Under the pieces are notes generated by a model that saw only the letters and a program-made list of their open reading frames with translations, had not been told where the DNA came from and made no database searches. From Sphingomonas nostoxanthinifaciens (GTDB lineage: Bacteria; Pseudomonadota; Alphaproteobacteria; Sphingomonadales; Sphingomonadaceae), in contig NZ_CP082839.1 of the NCBI RefSeq assembly GCF_019930585.1, positions 2,662,001 through 2,726,000 of the forward strand: a DNA stretch of 64,000 nt. Direction: 5' to 3'. Made by a program: the position numbers and the translations under genes. This document shows positions 44,672 through 53,809 of this stretch, in pieces (the stretch's first letter is position 1; each line of letters starts with the position of its first letter).

Positions 44672-47051
44672 ATCCGCCACGACCGATCGCGCGGCGCTGG
44701 CCGCGCGCGAGAAGCTGGCGGGCAACCGCCTGCCCTATCTCCGCCACGTCGACGACATGACGGTCGAGACGCGCGACGGCATGCTGATGCAGGTCATCCA
44801 CATCCAGGGCCTGCCGTTCGAGACGCTGGAGAGCGACGAGCTCGACTATCGCAAGACGGTGCGCGAGTCGGTGGTGCGCGCGCTCGGCTCGTCGCGCTTC
44901 GCGGTCTACCACCACGTCGTCCGGCGCGAAGTGGTGTCGGAACTGGGCGGCACCTTCCCCGACGAATTCAGCCGCTCGCTCGACGAGGCATGGACCGCGC
45001 GGCTCGGCACGCGCCGGCTGTTCGCCAACGACATCTTCATCACGCTGATGCGGCGCCCGCTTTCCGGCCGGATCGGGATGGTCGAGCGGCTCGGCCGCAA
45101 GCTGCGCGGCCGCGCGAGCAATCCGCAGGCCGACATCGCCCGCGCGCGCGATCGCCGCGAGCTGGATGCCGCCCGCGAGTCGCTGCTGTCCAGCCTGACG
45201 GCCTACAATGCCCGCCTGCTGACGGTGTACGAATCGCCGCGCGGCCCCTGCTCCGAAGTGCTGGAGTTCCTCTCTGCACTCTATGACGGCCGCATGCGGC
45301 CGATGCTGCTGCCGCACGGCGACCTCGGCCGCCATTTGCCGACCCGCCGCATCAGCTTCGGCCCCGAGGCGATCGAACTCGGCCGCGCCGACAAGGAGCC
45401 GAACCGCTTCTGCGCGATCCTGTCGATCAAGGATTACCCGGCCGAGACGATGGCCGGGCTGCTCGACGATCTCTACCGCCTGCCGTTCGAGCTGACCGTC
45501 AGCCAGAGCTTCGCCTTGGTCGATCGCCAGCCGTCGCTGGAACGGATGAACCTCGTGCTGCGCCGGATGCGCGCCGCCGACGACGAGGCGCTGTCGCTGC
45601 GCGCCGGCCTCGCCGCCGCCAAGGACGACGTCGCCGCCGGCCGTGCCTTGTTCGGCGAGCATCACCTGACCGTCGCCGTCTGGGCCGCCACGCTGGCCGA
45701 GCTGGACGCCGCCGTCGGCGAGGCGCAGTCGGTGCTGACCGACACCGGCATCATCGCCGTGCGCGAGGATATCAACCTCGAGGCCGCTTACTGGGCGCAG
45801 TTCCCCGGCAACTTCAAGGATATTGCACGCCGCGCCTTGATCTCGACCGGCAATTTTGCGGGCTTTGCCAGCGGCCACAATTTCCCGCTCGGCCGCGCGC
45901 AGGGCAATCACTGGGGCCAGGCCGTCACCCTCTTGGAGACGACCGCCGCCGGCCCGTACCATTTCAACTTCCACAAGGGCGACCTCGGCAACTTCACGAT
46001 CATCGGCCCGTCGGGTTCGGGCAAGACGGTGGTGCTGAGCTTCCTGCTGGCGCAGGCTCGCCGCTTCGCGCCGCGGATCGTCTATTTCGACAAGGATCGC
46101 GGTGCCGAGATCTTCGTGCGCGCGATGGACGGCCGCTACGAGGCGCTCAAGCCCGGCCAGCGCACGCGGCTCAACCCGCTGCTGCTGCCCGACACCGCCG
46201 TCAACCGCCGCTTCCTCGCCGAATGGCTCGGCCGCCTGATGGCGACGCCGAACCTGCCGCTGACGACCGAGGATCTGGCCGAGATCGAGATGGCGATCGA
46301 CGCCTCCTACGCGCAGGCGCCCGAGATGCGCCGGCTGCGCTACCTGATCGAGCTGTTCCGCGGCGCGCGCACGGCGCATGCCGAGGATCTCGCCGCGCGG
46401 CTCGCGCCGTGGGTCGGCGAAGGCCAGCATGCCTGGCTGTTCGACAATGCCGAGGACGGGCTCGACCTCGCCGATCCGACGATCGGCTTCGACCTGACCG
46501 CCGTGCTCGACGATCCGGCGGTGCGCACCGCATCGATGATGTACCTGTTCCACCGCGTCGAGGAGCGGCTGGACGGTACGCCCACGCTGATCGTGGTCGA
46601 CGAGGGCTGGAAGGCGCTGGACGACGACGTGTTCGTCGCGCGCATCCGCGATTGGGAGAAGACGATCCGCAAGCGCAACGGCGTGGTCGGCTTTGCCACC
46701 CAGTCGGCGTCGGACGCGCTCTCCAGCCGCATTTCGTCGGCGATCATCGAGCAGGCCGCGACCCAGATCTTCATGGTCAACCCCAAGGCGCAGGCCGAGG
46801 AATATATCACCGGCTTCGGTCTCACGCGGCACGAATATGACCTGATCCGCTCGCTGCCCGAATCGAGCCACGCCTTTCTCATCAAGCATGGCCGCGAGAG
46901 CGTGGTCGCGCGGCTCGACCTGAGCGATCATCCCGAGCTGCTGACGGTCCTGTCGGGCCGCGAGCGGACGGTGCGCCTGCTCGACGCGATCCGCGACGAG
47001 GTGGGCGACGCCCCCTCGGCGTGGCTGCCGCGCCTGCTGGAGGCCGCATGA
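44661..47051 (+). CDS. virB4: VirB4 ATPase of type IV secretion system
   Basis: A 796-residue ATPase. Walker A GPSGSGKT is at about residues 449-456 and Walker B TLIVVDEGWKAL at about 641-652; the N-terminal half is the CagE/VirB4 domain. The C-terminal RecA-like domain includes FATQSASDALSSRIS. It drives pilus biogenesis and substrate transfer. Overlaps virB3 by 11 bases, and its stop overlaps virB6 (ATGA). virB5 is not between them. Confidence 0.95.
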   Translation: MARKSATTDRAALAAREKLAGNRLPYLRHVDDMTVETRDGMLMQVIHIQGLPFETLESDELDYRKTVRESVVRALGSSRFAVYHHVVRREVVSELGGTFPDEFSRSLDEAWTARLGTRRLFANDIFITLMRRPLSGRIGMVERLGRKLRGRASNPQADIARARDRRELDAARESLLSSLTAYNARLLTVYESPRGPCSEVLEFLSALYDGRMRPMLLPHGDLGRHLPTRRISFGPEAIELGRADKEPNRFCAILSIKDYPAETMAGLLDDLYRLPFELTVSQSFALVDRQPSLERMNLVLRRMRAADDEALSLRAGLAAAKDDVAAGRALFGEHHLTVAVWAATLAELDAAVGEAQSVLTDTGIIAVREDINLEAAYWAQFPGNFKDIARRALISTGNFAGFASGHNFPLGRAQGNHWGQAVTLLETTAAGPYHFNFHKGDLGNFTIIGPSGSGKTVVLSFLLAQARRFAPRIVYFDKDRGAEIFVRAMDGRYEALKPGQRTRLNPLLLPDTAVNRRFLAEWLGRLMATPNLPLTTEDLAEIEMAIDASYAQAPEMRRLRYLIELFRGARTAHAEDLAARLAPWVGEGQHAWLFDNAEDGLDLADPTIGFDLTAVLDDPAVRTASMMYLFHRVEERLDGTPTLIVVDEGWKALDDDVFVARIRDWEKTIRKRNGVVGFATQSASDALSSRISSAIIEQAATQIFMVNPKAQAEEYITGFGLTRHEYDLIRSLPESSHAFLIKHGRESVVARLDLSDHPELLTVLSGRERTVRLLDAIRDEVGDAPSAWLPRLLEAA

Positions 47052-48232
47052 TCGACGCCTGCACATCGGCGGCCGACTCGCCGCTCGTCCGCGACCTGAT
47101 GGGGTCGGTCGACTGCACGACCCAGAACCTGCTCGCGGGCGGCTATGGTGTGCTGGCGGCCCCCACCGGGCCGGTCGCGGCGGCGATCACCGGCATCCTG
47201 ACTCTTTATATCGGCTTCCTCGGCTATCGGCTGATGCTGGGCCGCGGCTCGCTCAACGTCGGCGAGGTCGCGATGATCGCGATCAAGATCGGCCTCGTCT
47301 TCGTGCTGGCCGGCAATTGGGCGGTCTATCAGGCGGTGGTCTGCCGCGTGCTGTTCGAGGCGCCGGCGGCGCTCGCGCAATTGTTGGTCGGCAGCCTGCA
47401 GCATGCCGGCTCGGCGCTGAGCTCCAACCCGTTCGAGGCGCTGCAGCAGACGTTCGACGAGCTGACCCGCGACGTCCGCTCGCTTGCCAGCCATGCCGGC
47501 GACAAGTCGCCGCTGCTGGGCGGCCTGTCCTTCGCCACCATGATGCTGAACGCCGACAGCTATATCATCGTCTTCACCAGCGCGGGCCTGCTGATCGCCA
47601 CCCGCGTCGGCCTGGCCTTGCTGCTTGCCCTCGGGCCGGTGGTCGCCGGCTTCCTGCTGTTCGAGGCCACCCGCGGGCTGGTCGAGGGCTGGCTGCGCGC
47701 AATGATCGCGCTGGCCCTTGTCTCGCTCACCTCGGTGGTGCTGCTCCAGGTCGAACTGTCGATGCTCGAGCCGATCCTGATCCAACTCGCGACCGAGCGC
47801 GCCAAGGATGCACTGACGGTCGAGACCGGCATGAAGGCGACCTTCGTGATCGCGGTGTTCGCGCTTGCCACCACCGGCTCGATCCTGAGCGCCTTCCTCG
47901 TGTCGCGCGGCCTGCGCCTGCCGAGCTTCGGCGGCAGCGCCGCCCAGTCCGCGCAGCAGGCCGCACCGATCGCCCAGCCGGCGCCACGTGCAGCCGACGC
48001 CATCCTGCCGCGCGCCGCGCAGGTGGCGGCGGCGGCCGAGCAGGCGGCGCGGCGCAACGCCACGAACGTCCGCGCCGCACCGGCCGCCTCGATCCAGGCG
48101 TCGCTCGCTGCCGGCGATCGTCATCGCCCCGCCAACAACAACCACGCCCCGACGCCCGATGGCGCCGGCATCCCCACCCATCGCTCCGCCCGTCCCCGGC
48201 GCGAGCTACTCGTTTCCCGGAGGAAAAGGTGA
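47048..48232 (+). CDS. virB6: VirB6-like inner-membrane channel protein
   Basis: A 394-residue polytopic membrane protein of the TrbL/VirB6 family. Hydrophobic helices near 40-60, 77-94, 190-235 and 275-300 surround a periplasmic loop. The last 100 residues are Ala-rich, low-complexity and basic, probably cytoplasmic. ATG 47048 overlaps the virB4 stop, and its stop overlaps virB8 (GTGA). It forms part of the translocation channel. Confidence 0.88.
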   Translation: MIDACTSAADSPLVRDLMGSVDCTTQNLLAGGYGVLAAPTGPVAAAITGILTLYIGFLGYRLMLGRGSLNVGEVAMIAIKIGLVFVLAGNWAVYQAVVCRVLFEAPAALAQLLVGSLQHAGSALSSNPFEALQQTFDELTRDVRSLASHAGDKSPLLGGLSFATMMLNADSYIIVFTSAGLLIATRVGLALLLALGPVVAGFLLFEATRGLVEGWLRAMIALALVSLTSVVLLQVELSMLEPILIQLATERAKDALTVETGMKATFVIAVFALATTGSILSAFLVSRGLRLPSFGGSAAQSAQQAAPIAQPAPRAADAILPRAAQVAAAAEQAARRNATNVRAAPAASIQASLAAGDRHRPANNNHAPTPDGAGIPTHRSARPRRELLVSRRKR

Positions 48233-48969
48233 GCCGTCCCGAGTTTCTGACGCCTCCCGCGCGCAATGCTTATTACGACCAGGCGGAGAGCTGGTCGGAT
48301 GATCGCAACCGACTGCTCGAAGCGTCGCGTCGCGTCGCCTGGATCGTCGCGGGTGCTGCCGGCACGATCGCGGCGCTCGAAGCGGCCGCGCTCGCTTTCC
48401 TGGTGCCGATCAAGACGACCGTGCCCTACGTCGTCTCGGTCGATCGCCAGACCGGCTATGTCGAGCTCGCGCAGAAGCTCGCCCCCGGCGGTGCGCTGAC
48501 CCAGCAGCAGGCGGTGATCCAGTCCGCGCTCGTCCAGTATGTGCTGGCGCGCGAAGGCTTCGACGCGGCCGACCTGAAGGAGCAGTATCGTCGCGTCCAG
48601 CTCTGGTCCGACGAGCCGAGCCGCGCGCAATATGTCCGCTGGATCTCGAAGGCCAATCCGGAGAGCCCGCTCAACCTGTATCCGGCGAGCACCACGCTGA
48701 AGATCACGGTCAAGGGCGTGACGATGCTGTCGCCGACGAGCGCGCTGGTCCGCTACGATGCGGAGCGGGTCGACCCGGCCTCGACCTCGTCGCAGCTGCA
48801 ATCCTATTCGGCCACGATCGGCTTCCGCTTCTCGGGCGAGCCGATGCGGATGGAGGATCGCTTCGTGAATCCGCTCGGCTTCCAGGTGACGCATTATCGC
48901 CGTGATGCCGAGGCGGTGGCGGCAGTGACCGTGCCCGCGAGCAACGGCCTGCTGGGCGGCGCGCGATGA
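48229..48969 (+). CDS. virB8: VirB8-like assembly factor
   Basis: A 246-residue bitopic protein: short cytoplasmic N-terminus, one transmembrane helix at about 36-60, then a periplasmic NTF2-like VirB8 domain with SVDRQTGYVEL, QYVLAREGFDAADL and NPLGFQVTHYRRD. GTG 48229 has GGAGG upstream and overlaps the virB6 stop. No virB7 lipoprotein gene lies before it. Confidence 0.9.
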   Translation: MSRPEFLTPPARNAYYDQAESWSDDRNRLLEASRRVAWIVAGAAGTIAALEAAALAFLVPIKTTVPYVVSVDRQTGYVELAQKLAPGGALTQQQAVIQSALVQYVLAREGFDAADLKEQYRRVQLWSDEPSRAQYVRWISKANPESPLNLYPASTTLKITVKGVTMLSPTSALVRYDAERVDPASTSSQLQSYSATIGFRFSGEPMRMEDRFVNPLGFQVTHYRRDAEAVAAVTVPASNGLLGGAR

Positions 48970-49730
48970 TCCTCGCTCTCCTCGCCGCTGCCGCGACCGC
49001 GGCGGCCTCGCCCGCCAGCACCGCGCAGCGGCCGGTGGCGATCGCGTCCGATCCGCACATCCAGATCGCCAAATATGACGAGAGCGGCGTCATCGCGCTG
49101 CAGGGCTATCTTGGCTTCCAGACGACGATCCAGTTCGATCCCGGCGAGCGGATCGAGAATGTGGCGATCGGCGACGCGACCGGCTGGCAGCTGACCCCCA
49201 ACAAGCGCGCGGACGTGCTGTTCGTGAAGCCGATCGGCCGCGGCCCGGCGACGAACATGACGATCATCACCGATCGCCGCACCTATACGTTCATGCTGAC
49301 GGTGGCGCCGGCCAACGCCTCCCCCGCCAAGGCGGCTTGGGTGCTGCGCTTCCGCCTGCCCGAGCCGAAATTGGTCTACGAGGTGGCGCCGACCCCACCC
49401 CCGCCGCCGGTGACGCCCGAGGGCAAGAACGTGTTCTACACGTCGAGCGGCCCGGCCGCGATCCTGCCGACGCGCGTGTTCGACGACGGTATCCGCACCT
49501 ATTTCGCGTGGGCCGATCAGGCGCCGGTGCCCGCCATCTTCGCGGTCAACGCCGATGGCAGCGAGGCGGTGGTGAACTTCACCATGCGCGACGGCTATTC
49601 GGTCGTCCAGCAGACCGCCGGCCGCTTCATGCTGCGCCTCGGCGGCAGCCTCGCGACCGTCACCAGCACGCCGGGCACCGAGAAGAGGCTGCCCGCCAAG
49701 ACCAAGGAAGAGAAGCGCCATGACGGCTGA
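48966..49730 (+). CDS. virB9: VirB9-like outer-membrane complex protein
   Basis: A 254-residue periplasmic protein with signal peptide (residues 1-20). The N-terminal domain has the pattern IQFDPGERIENVAIGD; a Pro-rich linker (APTPPPPPVTP) leads to the beta-sandwich C-terminal domain with FDDGIRTYF, which normally pairs with VirB7 and VirB10. ATG 48966 overlaps the virB8 stop; the 3' end overlaps virB10 by 11 bases. Confidence 0.91.
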   Translation: MILALLAAAATAAASPASTAQRPVAIASDPHIQIAKYDESGVIALQGYLGFQTTIQFDPGERIENVAIGDATGWQLTPNKRADVLFVKPIGRGPATNMTIITDRRTYTFMLTVAPANASPAKAAWVLRFRLPEPKLVYEVAPTPPPPPVTPEGKNVFYTSSGPAAILPTRVFDDGIRTYFAWADQAPVPAIFAVNADGSEAVVNFTMRDGYSVVQQTAGRFMLRLGGSLATVTSTPGTEKRLPAKTKEEKRHDG

Positions 49731-50895
49731 GGCCGCCCCCCCGGTTCCCGAGTTCGGCGACGCGCTGGTCGCGCAGCCGAGCGTCGTCGGCGTCAAGCGC
49801 CGCGGCGGCATGTTCGGCTATGGCGTCGTCGGCGTGATGGGCATCGGCGTGCTGATCGGCATGTCGGCCAGCCGCCACCATGCCGCGGCCGACCTGTCGA
49901 GCCCCGCCAGCGCCGCGACGATCCGCTTCACCAAGCCCGATCCGCTGCCGACCGACGCGGTCGCGGCCCCGGCGGTGACGGCCGCCGGCGCGCCGGTGGT
50001 CGCCGCTTCGCAGGTCTCGACCAGCGTCGATCCGAACGCCGCCGTGACCATGCCGATGCCGCCGATGCCGGCGGTGACGATGACCGCGACGCCCGGCACC
50101 GCCGTCGGCGCGATCAACGCCGCCTCGCGCCTCGCCGCGCCCGCCGTGGTCGTCGATCTCGGCGAAGCGACCGCCGCCGCGCCCACGAAGCTCGCCGACA
50201 AGGGTGCGACGCTCGCCAATCCGGCGCTTGCCGGCGCGAATGCCGGCAAGATGGACGCGACGATCGGCGACGACGACAGCTTCATCAAGAGCGCCGGTGC
50301 CAAGCCCGATCAGGCGCGCGCCACCCGCATGGGCAAGCTCGACTCGATCATCTCCGAGGGCACGATCATCAGCGCCGCGCTGGAAACCGCGGTCAATTCG
50401 GATCTGCCCGGCCTCGCCCGCGCGGTCATCTCGCGCGACGTGATGAGCTTCGACGGCACCACCATGCTCATCCCGCGCGGCAGCCGGGTGATCGGCCAGT
50501 ACAAATCGGGCGTGCAGATGGGCGCGTCGCGCGTGTTCGTGATCTGGACGCGCCTGATCCGCCCCGACGGCGTCTCGATCCAGCTTATCTCGCCCGGCGG
50601 CGACGATCTCGGCCGCGGCGGCGTCGGCGGCAAGGTCGATCGCCACTTCCTTCAGCGCTACGGTGGCGCGGTCCTGACCACGTTGCTCAGCGGCGCGATC
50701 GAGGCGGGCGTGGCGTCTGTGGCGAGCGGCAACCTGCCGGTCTACGTCAACCAGGTCGCGCAGACCGGGACCAGCGGCATCTCGCAGACCGGATCGACCA
50801 ACATCGCGCCGACGATCAAGGTGCCGCAAGGCTCCTCGATCAAGATCTTCGTGGCGCGCGATCTCGACTTCACCGGCATGGAGCAGGGCAAGTGA
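49720..50895 (+). CDS. virB10: VirB10-like channel protein
   Basis: A 391-residue protein with a cytoplasmic N-terminus, transmembrane helix near residues 35-52, a long Ala/Pro/Thr-rich periplasmic linker (55-170), and the TrbI/VirB10 beta-barrel domain from about 205, including LIPRGSRVIGQYKSGVQMG and DGVSIQL. It links inner and outer membranes. The stop overlaps virB11 as GTGA. Confidence 0.94.
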   Translation: MTAEAAPPVPEFGDALVAQPSVVGVKRRGGMFGYGVVGVMGIGVLIGMSASRHHAAADLSSPASAATIRFTKPDPLPTDAVAAPAVTAAGAPVVAASQVSTSVDPNAAVTMPMPPMPAVTMTATPGTAVGAINAASRLAAPAVVVDLGEATAAAPTKLADKGATLANPALAGANAGKMDATIGDDDSFIKSAGAKPDQARATRMGKLDSIISEGTIISAALETAVNSDLPGLARAVISRDVMSFDGTTMLIPRGSRVIGQYKSGVQMGASRVFVIWTRLIRPDGVSIQLISPGGDDLGRGGVGGKVDRHFLQRYGGAVLTTLLSGAIEAGVASVASGNLPVYVNQVAQTGTSGISQTGSTNIAPTIKVPQGSSIKIFVARDLDFTGMEQGK

Positions 50896-51890
50896 GCTTC
50901 GAGGGCGCGCATGCGGGTGGATCGTACCTGCGCGCCTATCTGTCGCACCTCGACGCCTTCCTCGACCGGCCCGATGTCACCGACATCTACATCAATCGCC
51001 CCGGCGAGGTGTGGATCGAGGCGCTCGGCGCCGCGCCCGAGCGGCACGACGTGCCGGGGCTCGACGCCAAGACGCTCGACCGCCTCGCGCGGCAGATCGC
51101 CAGCCGGTCGTCGCAGGGGATCAGCCGCCACCACCCGTTGCTGGCGGCGTCGCTGCCCGACGGCGCGCGCGTGCAGATCATCGCGCCGCCCGCGACGCGC
51201 GACCATGTCGCGATCGCGATCCGCCGGCAGGCGATCCGCGAGATGGCGCTCGACGATTGCATCGCCGCGGGCCTGTTCGACCAGACCCGCGTCGGCAACA
51301 CGGTGGAACTGCCGACCGAGACCGACCGGCTGAAGGGGCTGCTCGACGCAGGCGACTTCGCCGGCTTCCTCAAGGCGGCGATCGTCGCGCGCAAGAACAT
51401 CATCGTCTCGGGCGGCACCTCGACCGGCAAGACCACCTTCCTCAACGCATTGCTCCAGCAGATCCCGCAGGACGAGCGCATCATCGCGATCGAGGACACG
51501 CCCGAGGTGCGCCTGTCGCACCCCAACGCGATCGGCCTGATTGCAAGCCGCAGCGACCTCGGCGAGGCGCAGGTGACGATCGAGGATCTGTTGCAGGCCT
51601 CGCTGCGCATGCGCCCCAGCCGGATCATCATGGGCGAGCTGCGCGGGGCCGAGGCCTACAGCTTCCTGCGCGCGGTCAATACCGGCCATCCCGGCTCGAT
51701 CACCACCGTCCATGCCGACAGCCCTCGCGGCGCGGCCGAGCAGCTTGCGCTGATGGTGCTGCAGTCGGGCACCACGCTCGCGCGCGCCGACGTGCTGGAT
51801 TATGTGCGCTCGACGGTGGAGATCATCGTCCAGCTTTCGCGCGTCAACGGCAAGCGGATCGTCTCGACGATCAGTTACGAACCCGCCTGA
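50892..51890 (+). CDS. virB11: VirB11 hexameric ATPase
   Basis: A 332-residue secretion ATPase. Walker A GGTSTGKT at about residues 174-181, the Asp box RIIAIEDTPEV, Walker B region RIIMGELRGAEAYSFL and the His box NTGHPGSITTVHADS are all intact. It works with VirB4 at the cytoplasmic face. GTG 50892. Last gene of the operon, followed by two intrinsic terminators. Confidence 0.95.
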   Translation: MSFEGAHAGGSYLRAYLSHLDAFLDRPDVTDIYINRPGEVWIEALGAAPERHDVPGLDAKTLDRLARQIASRSSQGISRHHPLLAASLPDGARVQIIAPPATRDHVAIAIRRQAIREMALDDCIAAGLFDQTRVGNTVELPTETDRLKGLLDAGDFAGFLKAAIVARKNIIVSGGTSTGKTTFLNALLQQIPQDERIIAIEDTPEVRLSHPNAIGLIASRSDLGEAQVTIEDLLQASLRMRPSRIIMGELRGAEAYSFLRAVNTGHPGSITTVHADSPRGAAEQLALMVLQSGTTLARADVLDYVRSTVEIIVQLSRVNGKRIVSTISYEPA

Positions 51891-51903
51891 CGATTGCGTC
51901 AGG

Positions 51904-51924
51904 CGCACGGTATAGTGCGTTTTT
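51904..51924 (+). terminator. Intrinsic terminator after virB11
   Basis: CGCAC-GGTATA-GTGCG followed directly by TTTTT, 13 bases beyond the virB11 stop. Confidence 0.8.
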
Positions 51925-51959
51925 CGCGGGCAGAACTGGGAAAAACGGTCTCCCCTTCC

Positions 51960-51982
51960 AGCGGGTTTACCAACCCGCTTTT
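51960..51982. terminator. Second terminator hairpin downstream of virB11
   Basis: AGCGGGTT-TACC-AACCCGCT, a perfect 8-bp stem with a 4-base loop, ending in TTTT on the plus strand; about 35 bases after the first terminator. A flanking promoter for the DUF1800 gene should lie between here and 52112. Confidence 0.7.
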
Positions 51983-52111
51983 ACAACCATTCACGCGCCA
52001 CCCGTAGAACAGACCATGACGAGCGGAGGAAAATCGGCCGCGTAACAGCCGGTTTCCGCTGCTCCTCCCGCACCTGTCGTGCGGGTGTTCTCATGTAGCG
52101 TGGCGTAAACA

Positions 52112-53797
52112 GTGGCAAACAATACGATGCTCGCGGCTGGTTCCGCGAGCGTGCTTGCGGTGACCGCAGCAGCGGTGACGCTGACCCCGTCGACCAGCAC
52201 CACCACCCCGGCGACGACGGTGGCCGCGGTCGCGCCGGTGGCGGATGCGGATGCCGCCCGCCTCGCCCGCCAGGCGACGTTCGGCGCGACGCCCGCGGTG
52301 ATCGCGCGGATCAAGACGCTGGGCATCGACGGCTGGCTGGACGAGCAGTTCGCGACCAAATCGTCGAGCTTCACCGATCTGGTCGCGCTGGACCAGCGCA
52401 AGAGCTATTGCGACACCGACGGCAAGGCGATCACCAACTGCTTCCGGATCTATTCGGACTCGGTGCTGCCGGCGATGCGCTTCTATTCGAACGCGCTCGG
52501 CAACGACGACCAGCTTCGCCAGCGCGTCGCGCTCGCTCTGTTCAACATGATGCCGGTCTCGGCGAACAAGACCGCGAATACCGCGGCGCTCGCACGCTAT
52601 CAGCAGATCTTCCTCGACGGCGCGTTCGGCAACTTCTCCGATCTCCTCAAGGCCGTGATGATGAGCGGCGCCATGGCGAACTATCTCGACATGGCGAACA
52701 GCGACAAGACTGCACCGAACGAGAATCTGGCGCGCGAGATGCTCCAGCTGTTCAGCATCGGGCCGGACGCGATCAACGCCGACGGCGTCGGCCGCAAGGA
52801 CGCGACCGGCGCGGCGCAGATGAACTACACCACCAAGGACGTCACCGAGATTGCGCGCGCGCTGACCGGCTGGACCTATGCCCGCTGGCCCGGCGTCAAC
52901 GTCACCCAGAGCGAGAGCTGGGATCTGGTGCCGCCGATGATCCCCAATCCCACCGCGTTCGACAACGGCGCCAAGACCTTCCTCGGCACGACCATCCCCG
53001 CCGGCGCCAGCCAGCAGGCGAATATCGACGCCGTCGTCCGGCGGCTGATGATCGATCCGTCGATGTCGCCACGCATCACGCGCATCCTGATCGAGGCGCT
53101 GGTCAAGTCCAACCCGACGCCCGAATATATCAACCGCGCGTCGCATTACTTCCGCACCAACGGCAAGGGCGTGACCGGCGACCTGCAGGCGCTGGTCCGC
53201 GCGATCCTGACCGATCCCGAGGCGCGCACGCCCGATACGGCCGCCAAGGGCGGCAAGCTCAAGGATCCGATCCTGCTCCAGCTCGCGCTGGCCCGTGCGA
53301 TCGGCATGAAGAGCGACGGCTACGCCTTCACCGTGCGCGACGTGCAGATGGGCCAGCAATATCTGCGCACGCCATCGGTGTTCGGCGACTATCCGGCCGA
53401 TTTCCCGCTGCCCGGCGTCAAGAACGTCATCAGCCCCTCGTCGAAGCTGATGACCGCCAACCTCGTGCTCGAGCGGCACAATTTCGTGTGGCAGTGGACG
53501 ATGAGCGGCGACAGCGCGCGCGCCGAATATGCCACGCCGACCTGGATCCCCAATGCCGGCACCACGGCCGAAGATTGGTCGTCGTGGGAGGCGTTCGGCA
53601 GCGACGTCGACGGCATGATCGATCGCATCAACCTGACCATGCTCGCCAACCAGATGACCACCGCCCAGCGCGCCGCGCTGAAGAAGGCGATGTCGCTGGT
53701 GACCGACACCACGTCGGACGCGCTCCAGGCGCGCCGCCGCGCCCAGACCGGCATCTACATCGTCGCCTCCTCGCCCATGTTCCAGATCGATCGCTAA
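52112..53797 (+). CDS. DUF1800 family exported protein
   Basis: A 561-residue protein with the DUF1800 core from about residue 45: ADAARLARQATFGATPAVI, LRQRVALALFNMMPVS, the repeated helical NLAREMLQLFSIG, and DVTEIARALTGW. The N-terminal Ala/Thr-rich segment (about 1-40) may be an export signal but lacks positive residues. GTG 52112 is the first start after an in-frame stop; ATG 52127 is an alternative. It is followed after 12 bases by a DUF1501 gene, its usual partner. Function is unknown. Confidence 0.88.
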   Translation: MANNTMLAAGSASVLAVTAAAVTLTPSTSTTTPATTVAAVAPVADADAARLARQATFGATPAVIARIKTLGIDGWLDEQFATKSSSFTDLVALDQRKSYCDTDGKAITNCFRIYSDSVLPAMRFYSNALGNDDQLRQRVALALFNMMPVSANKTANTAALARYQQIFLDGAFGNFSDLLKAVMMSGAMANYLDMANSDKTAPNENLAREMLQLFSIGPDAINADGVGRKDATGAAQMNYTTKDVTEIARALTGWTYARWPGVNVTQSESWDLVPPMIPNPTAFDNGAKTFLGTTIPAGASQQANIDAVVRRLMIDPSMSPRITRILIEALVKSNPTPEYINRASHYFRTNGKGVTGDLQALVRAILTDPEARTPDTAAKGGKLKDPILLQLALARAIGMKSDGYAFTVRDVQMGQQYLRTPSVFGDYPADFPLPGVKNVISPSSKLMTANLVLERHNFVWQWTMSGDSARAEYATPTWIPNAGTTAEDWSSWEAFGSDVDGMIDRINLTMLANQMTTAQRAALKKAMSLVTDTTSDALQARRRAQTGIYIVASSPMFQIDR

Positions 53798-53809
53798 GGA
53801 CCGCCCGCA

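Noticed and set aside
44457..47066. 869-codon frame antisense to virB4
   Set aside because: VirB4 Walker motifs are on plus; the antisense product has no recognisable fold.
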